Positions 17,917-20,243 of a stretch of 20,243 bases of DNA are shown piece after piece. Source of the stretch: Saccoglossus kowalevskii (lineage: Eukaryota > Hemichordata > Enteropneusta > Harrimaniidae); assembly GCF_000003605.2 (NCBI RefSeq), contig NW_003150758.1, forward strand, positions 404,162 through 424,404. Reading direction: 5' to 3'. Every line of letters begins with the position of its first letter. Position 1 is the stretch's first letter. Below the pieces are notes generated by a model that was given only the letters and a program-made list of their open reading frames with translations, was not told where the DNA came from and made no database searches. Both the position numbers and the translations under genes were made by a program.

Positions 17917-18840
17917 AAAAAAAACACGTTCGAAAAAAGGTAATCCAAAATCGAAAATAAGTATAATCAGCTGGTCATTTTGACCTATAATACACGTTTT
18001 CGTGCTGGGAGTCAACATGCCTGAAAGATAGTAACTGCCAGTGTATTTGTAGGCGTCTCTTGAATAAATAAATATATTTATTATAAAACGTAAATACAAG
18101 TACGCTAAGTAACCTCGTGATACACCTGCAATCTTATCGATATCACATAACACTTGTACAATACTATAAATAGACCTGTTAAATATATTTATTATTTTTT
18201 AAATAATATGATTGACCCTTTATTTGTGAAAGTTCCTCCCCCAGAGTTGTTAGTCCTACTACTGCACTGCCTGGAGAAAACGAGGTAACGGCAACAAAAT
18301 CCTGAAAATCCGTTTGTGTTTTCGTTATAACTTTTTTGTTTCGTGTGTTCGTAAACACTCTTAGTTTTCATTTATTTATTGGTATTTTCAAGATTTGTTA
18401 ACGCACAATCAGCAATGATGTACATTTCACACATGGTACACTATAGTTATAAGTGTGTCAACAACATGCTATTCCAATGTCATAATTTGAATTAGATAAA
18501 TCAGGCGCTAATGCCTTCAATAACAATATTTATAACACATTTTATTTTGATCGAGGTAAACTAAAATCCGCCTTTTAGCTGTAAGTGTTGTGATATGCCA
18601 ATGCCATAGCATATTCATTTCATAGCCCAGACACAGAAGCATTCTGTAAATTGCCATGTTTTATTTTTTTTATACATTTTCTGCCCAAATATAACTACAT
18701 GTATACTTTCTTCTGTACAGCCGAGATAAAGTTTGTCTTATACCCCTTTTATTCATTTTAATACCACAACAGTAATTTCAGCCAAGATAACTTTCTAGTC
18801 GTTGAGGAAGCCATTTGAAGAGACAATGTGTATTGTATGG
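17917..18840. other. Intergenic, nothing recognised
   Basis: AT-rich DNA with TATTTATTATAAA-type stretches at about 18070 and 18185. The frame at 17767-18153 is a read-through of the CA microsatellite and not a gene. Confidence 0.35.
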
Positions 18841-19260
18841 CGCCTTTGATACTGCACGTTTACAGACGCAATCACGGTGACTCAAGAGGCCCCGTCGCGT
18901 CATTTTGATTGGTTGACAATCTCAATAGGGCACGTCACAGCTCAGACGAGTAATACATTGTATAGTCTGAGGTCACAGTATGGGTCAATATTTTGTCACA
19001 CCCGAACCCTAAATCGCACGGCACCTCACTGTATGCCCACACATGCACAATAGGGTATGCGCACTACTGTCACTTGTGGATATACTATACTATACTGAGA
19101 ATCAGATAGCGTATCAGCGCCAGTTTATACTATTCACGACATTACCGGAAGTGAAGGACATTACATGAATCGGGCTTCTAAGTTCTAGTAAGTATACATG
19201 TTATTGAAGAGACCTGATTTGTCGTCGTATCTATAAATCGATTAAAGGGGTTTCACTGTC
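18840..19260 (+). promoter_or_regulatory. Candidate promoter of a plus-strand gene continuing to the right
   Basis: Higher GC and CG than the surroundings. Motifs seen: GCGTCATTTTGATTGGTTG (18897-18915), which combines a CRE-like half-site with an inverted CCAAT box, CACGTCACAG at about 18931, and a perfect ETS consensus ACCGGAAGTG (19144-19153). A (TATAC)3 run lies at 19081-19095. The cluster sits just upstream of a candidate exon ending in a strong donor at 19402. Factor assignment is inference. Confidence 0.42.
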
Positions 19261-19401
19261 CACTTCGCACCCCGGCACAGTACTCGGAGCAGTTCTTGCT
19301 ACTGCTGTATCTTGTGTTCCTTGTGTGCTCTGCACCCGGCTCTGCAGTTCAGTTACTTGTCAGCGCGTATTCTAGTCTCCGCGGAATGTAAAGCGTCCAG
19401 C
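19250..19401 (+). other. Candidate non-coding first exon with a start-stop uORF
   Basis: A GC-rich stretch, unlike the rest of the window, ends at a strong donor, CCAGC|GTAAGTG (intron from 19402). The only ATG I see near its end is at 19386 and is immediately followed by TAA, a minimal start-stop uORF. The apparent open frame from 19312 begins with TTG rather than ATG. The 5' boundary is a guess, and the rest of the gene would lie beyond the window. Confidence 0.35.
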
Positions 19402-19527
19402 GTAAGTGTAACAACGCCTATATATATTTGTGTAACGTCACACCCTAATGATTTCCATAACAACCCATTTTGCAACACGATTCGTAGGCTGTCTAGCATT
19501 CACGTTAAAGTGTGTGTGTGTTGGGGC

Positions 19528-19538
19528 GGGGGGGGGGG
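19528..19538. repeat. G11 run after a GT microsatellite and GGGGC
   Basis: GTGTGTGTG, TTGGGGC and then eleven G. A low-complexity tract capable of G-quadruplex formation. Confidence 0.85.
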
Positions 19539-19667
19539 TATTCTAAGACTATTGAGATGAGTCATTGACATCCGCTGCAAAGAGTTCAACCTCATGACCT
19601 TCATACGTTTATGTAACGCTGCTACTTTATAACCAGAAACAACAGACTTTCTGAAATTTGAAAGTCG

Positions 19668-19692
19668 TAATAATAATAATAATAACAACAAC
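19668..19692. repeat. (TAA)n/(CAA)n microsatellite
   Basis: A short TAA run continuing as CAA units. Confidence 0.85.
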
Positions 19693-20000
19693 ATTGATTA
19701 TTGCATATTTAGGAATACGAGTATTAGTATGCAGTAATAATATTTTATGAAAAAAGAAATACAAATATATAAAATGAAAAATAAATGAAGATACAGTTTA
19801 CATGTTTTTATATTTACTTTGGTTAATGTACTCGTACCATTAGTCTGTATCAGTCATATAAATTTGTCAGTATTTTTAAGTTTGTCATGTGATTTGAGTC
19901 TTGGCGTAAAATATTGTATTTTTAACATTCAATCTGAAAATCATTAATATCACACTGTTTACAAATTCTGTTCACTTTAGGATGTGTATATCTGCCTCTT
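19693..20000. other. Non-coding, nothing recognised
   Basis: AT-rich and low in complexity; no frame or repeat family recognised. Confidence 0.35.
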
Positions 20001-20100
20001 TCTTATACTTATACTTTATTAAACACATAAAATTCCCCAGGAGGAATTAAAATGGTTACATTTACACTAAACAAAAGTAGACTAATAATACAAAACATTA
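20001..20100 (-). mobile_element. Possible 3' tail of a non-LTR retrotransposon (minus orientation)
   Basis: On the minus strand the sequence reads a stem-loop AATTCC-TCCTGG-GGAATT (20048-20031), then TTTATGTGTTTAATAAAG and a (TATAAG)2 tail. LINE 3' ends of the CR1/L2 or RTE type often end with such a small hairpin and a short repeat tail. No reverse-transcriptase sequence is present in the window, so this is tentative. Confidence 0.3.
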
Positions 20101-20145
20101 AGACTAAACTAATGATTAAAAAATAATAATAATAATAATCAAAAT

Positions 20146-20168
20146 AAAAAAAAAAAAAAAAAAAAAAA
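20146..20168. repeat. A23 homopolymer in an (AAT)/A-rich tract
   Basis: An A-run of about 23 preceded by (AAT)n at about 20122-20139. Its translation on the other strand gives a meaningless poly-Phe frame. Confidence 0.9.
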
Positions 20169-20243
20169 CTTAAAAAAAAAACATGAATAGTAATAAATCC
20201 CACTAACAGCAATAATAAAGGTAGAAGCAACCATTGTTAAAAA

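Noticed and set aside
17767-18153. 128-codon minus-strand frame
   Set aside because: It runs through the CA microsatellite (Cys-Val repeats) and the element hairpin, so it is not a gene.
19312-19560. 82-codon plus-strand frame in the GC-rich stretch
   Set aside because: It starts with TTG rather than ATG, crosses the strong donor at 19402 and ends in GT/G-run low-complexity sequence.
20009-20230. Minus-strand frame with poly-Phe
   Set aside because: It is a translation of A/T homopolymer runs.
1-20243. tRNA, rRNA or snRNA genes
   Set aside because: No segment with recognisable A/B boxes, cloverleaf arms or rRNA core sequence was seen on either strand by eye; a covariance-model scan was not possible.

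Overview
This looks like eukaryotic nuclear DNA from a metazoan. It is AT-rich (roughly two thirds A+T by eye), with spliced genes that have GT-AG introns, AATAAA poly(A) hexamers, microsatellites and many small non-autonomous transposons. The proteins are animal-type: a ZIP1/2/3-family zinc transporter, mitoribosomal protein S16 and the UPF0729/C18orf32 small membrane protein. The repeat style fits a marine invertebrate such as a mollusc or other spiralian, but that is inference and I cannot name the species. Two features support this: TA-flanked MITEs beginning CTGTAAAA, and mini-transposons with ~148-bp core repeats, a microsatellite and a terminal hairpin, like those described as pearl/CvA/HINE elements in bivalves.

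Layout, left to right. 331-573 (-) is a probable first coding exon of an unidentified gene running out of the left edge. Its 81 residues are basic and resemble a mitochondrial presequence. Around 655-718 is a dense cluster of regulatory motifs. 1186-2250 (+) is an intact single-exon ZIP zinc transporter, and its first downstream AATAAA lies inside a MITE (2589-2747). 2750-6540 is non-coding, with a truncated MITE and a second type of MITE fragment. 6814-9237 (-) is a two-exon C18orf32/UPF0729 homologue of 74 residues; its 2.2-kb intron holds three MITEs. About 9.5-10.7 kb is unique-looking DNA between the divergent C18orf32 and MRPS16 genes, with three CACGTG palindromes. 11326-13839 (+) is a two-coding-exon MRPS16 gene of 121 residues; its 2.1-kb intron holds a minus-strand Helentron-like element. 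14.0-15.7 kb is a cluster of degenerate repeats interrupted by a MITE. About 16.3-17.9 kb is a second Helentron-like element on the plus strand. 18.84-19.40 kb looks like a promoter plus a non-coding first exon of a gene continuing to the right. The last kilobase is low-complexity sequence with a possible LINE 3' tail.

The three recognised genes are housekeeping genes and have no obvious joint pathway. The most interesting content is in the repeats. Two oppositely oriented elements share a core repeat but have different terminal hairpins. A family of seven CTGTAAAA MITEs touches both the likely poly(A) site of the zinc transporter and the 5' side of MRPS16. No prokaryotic operon, CRISPR array, rRNA or tRNA was seen.
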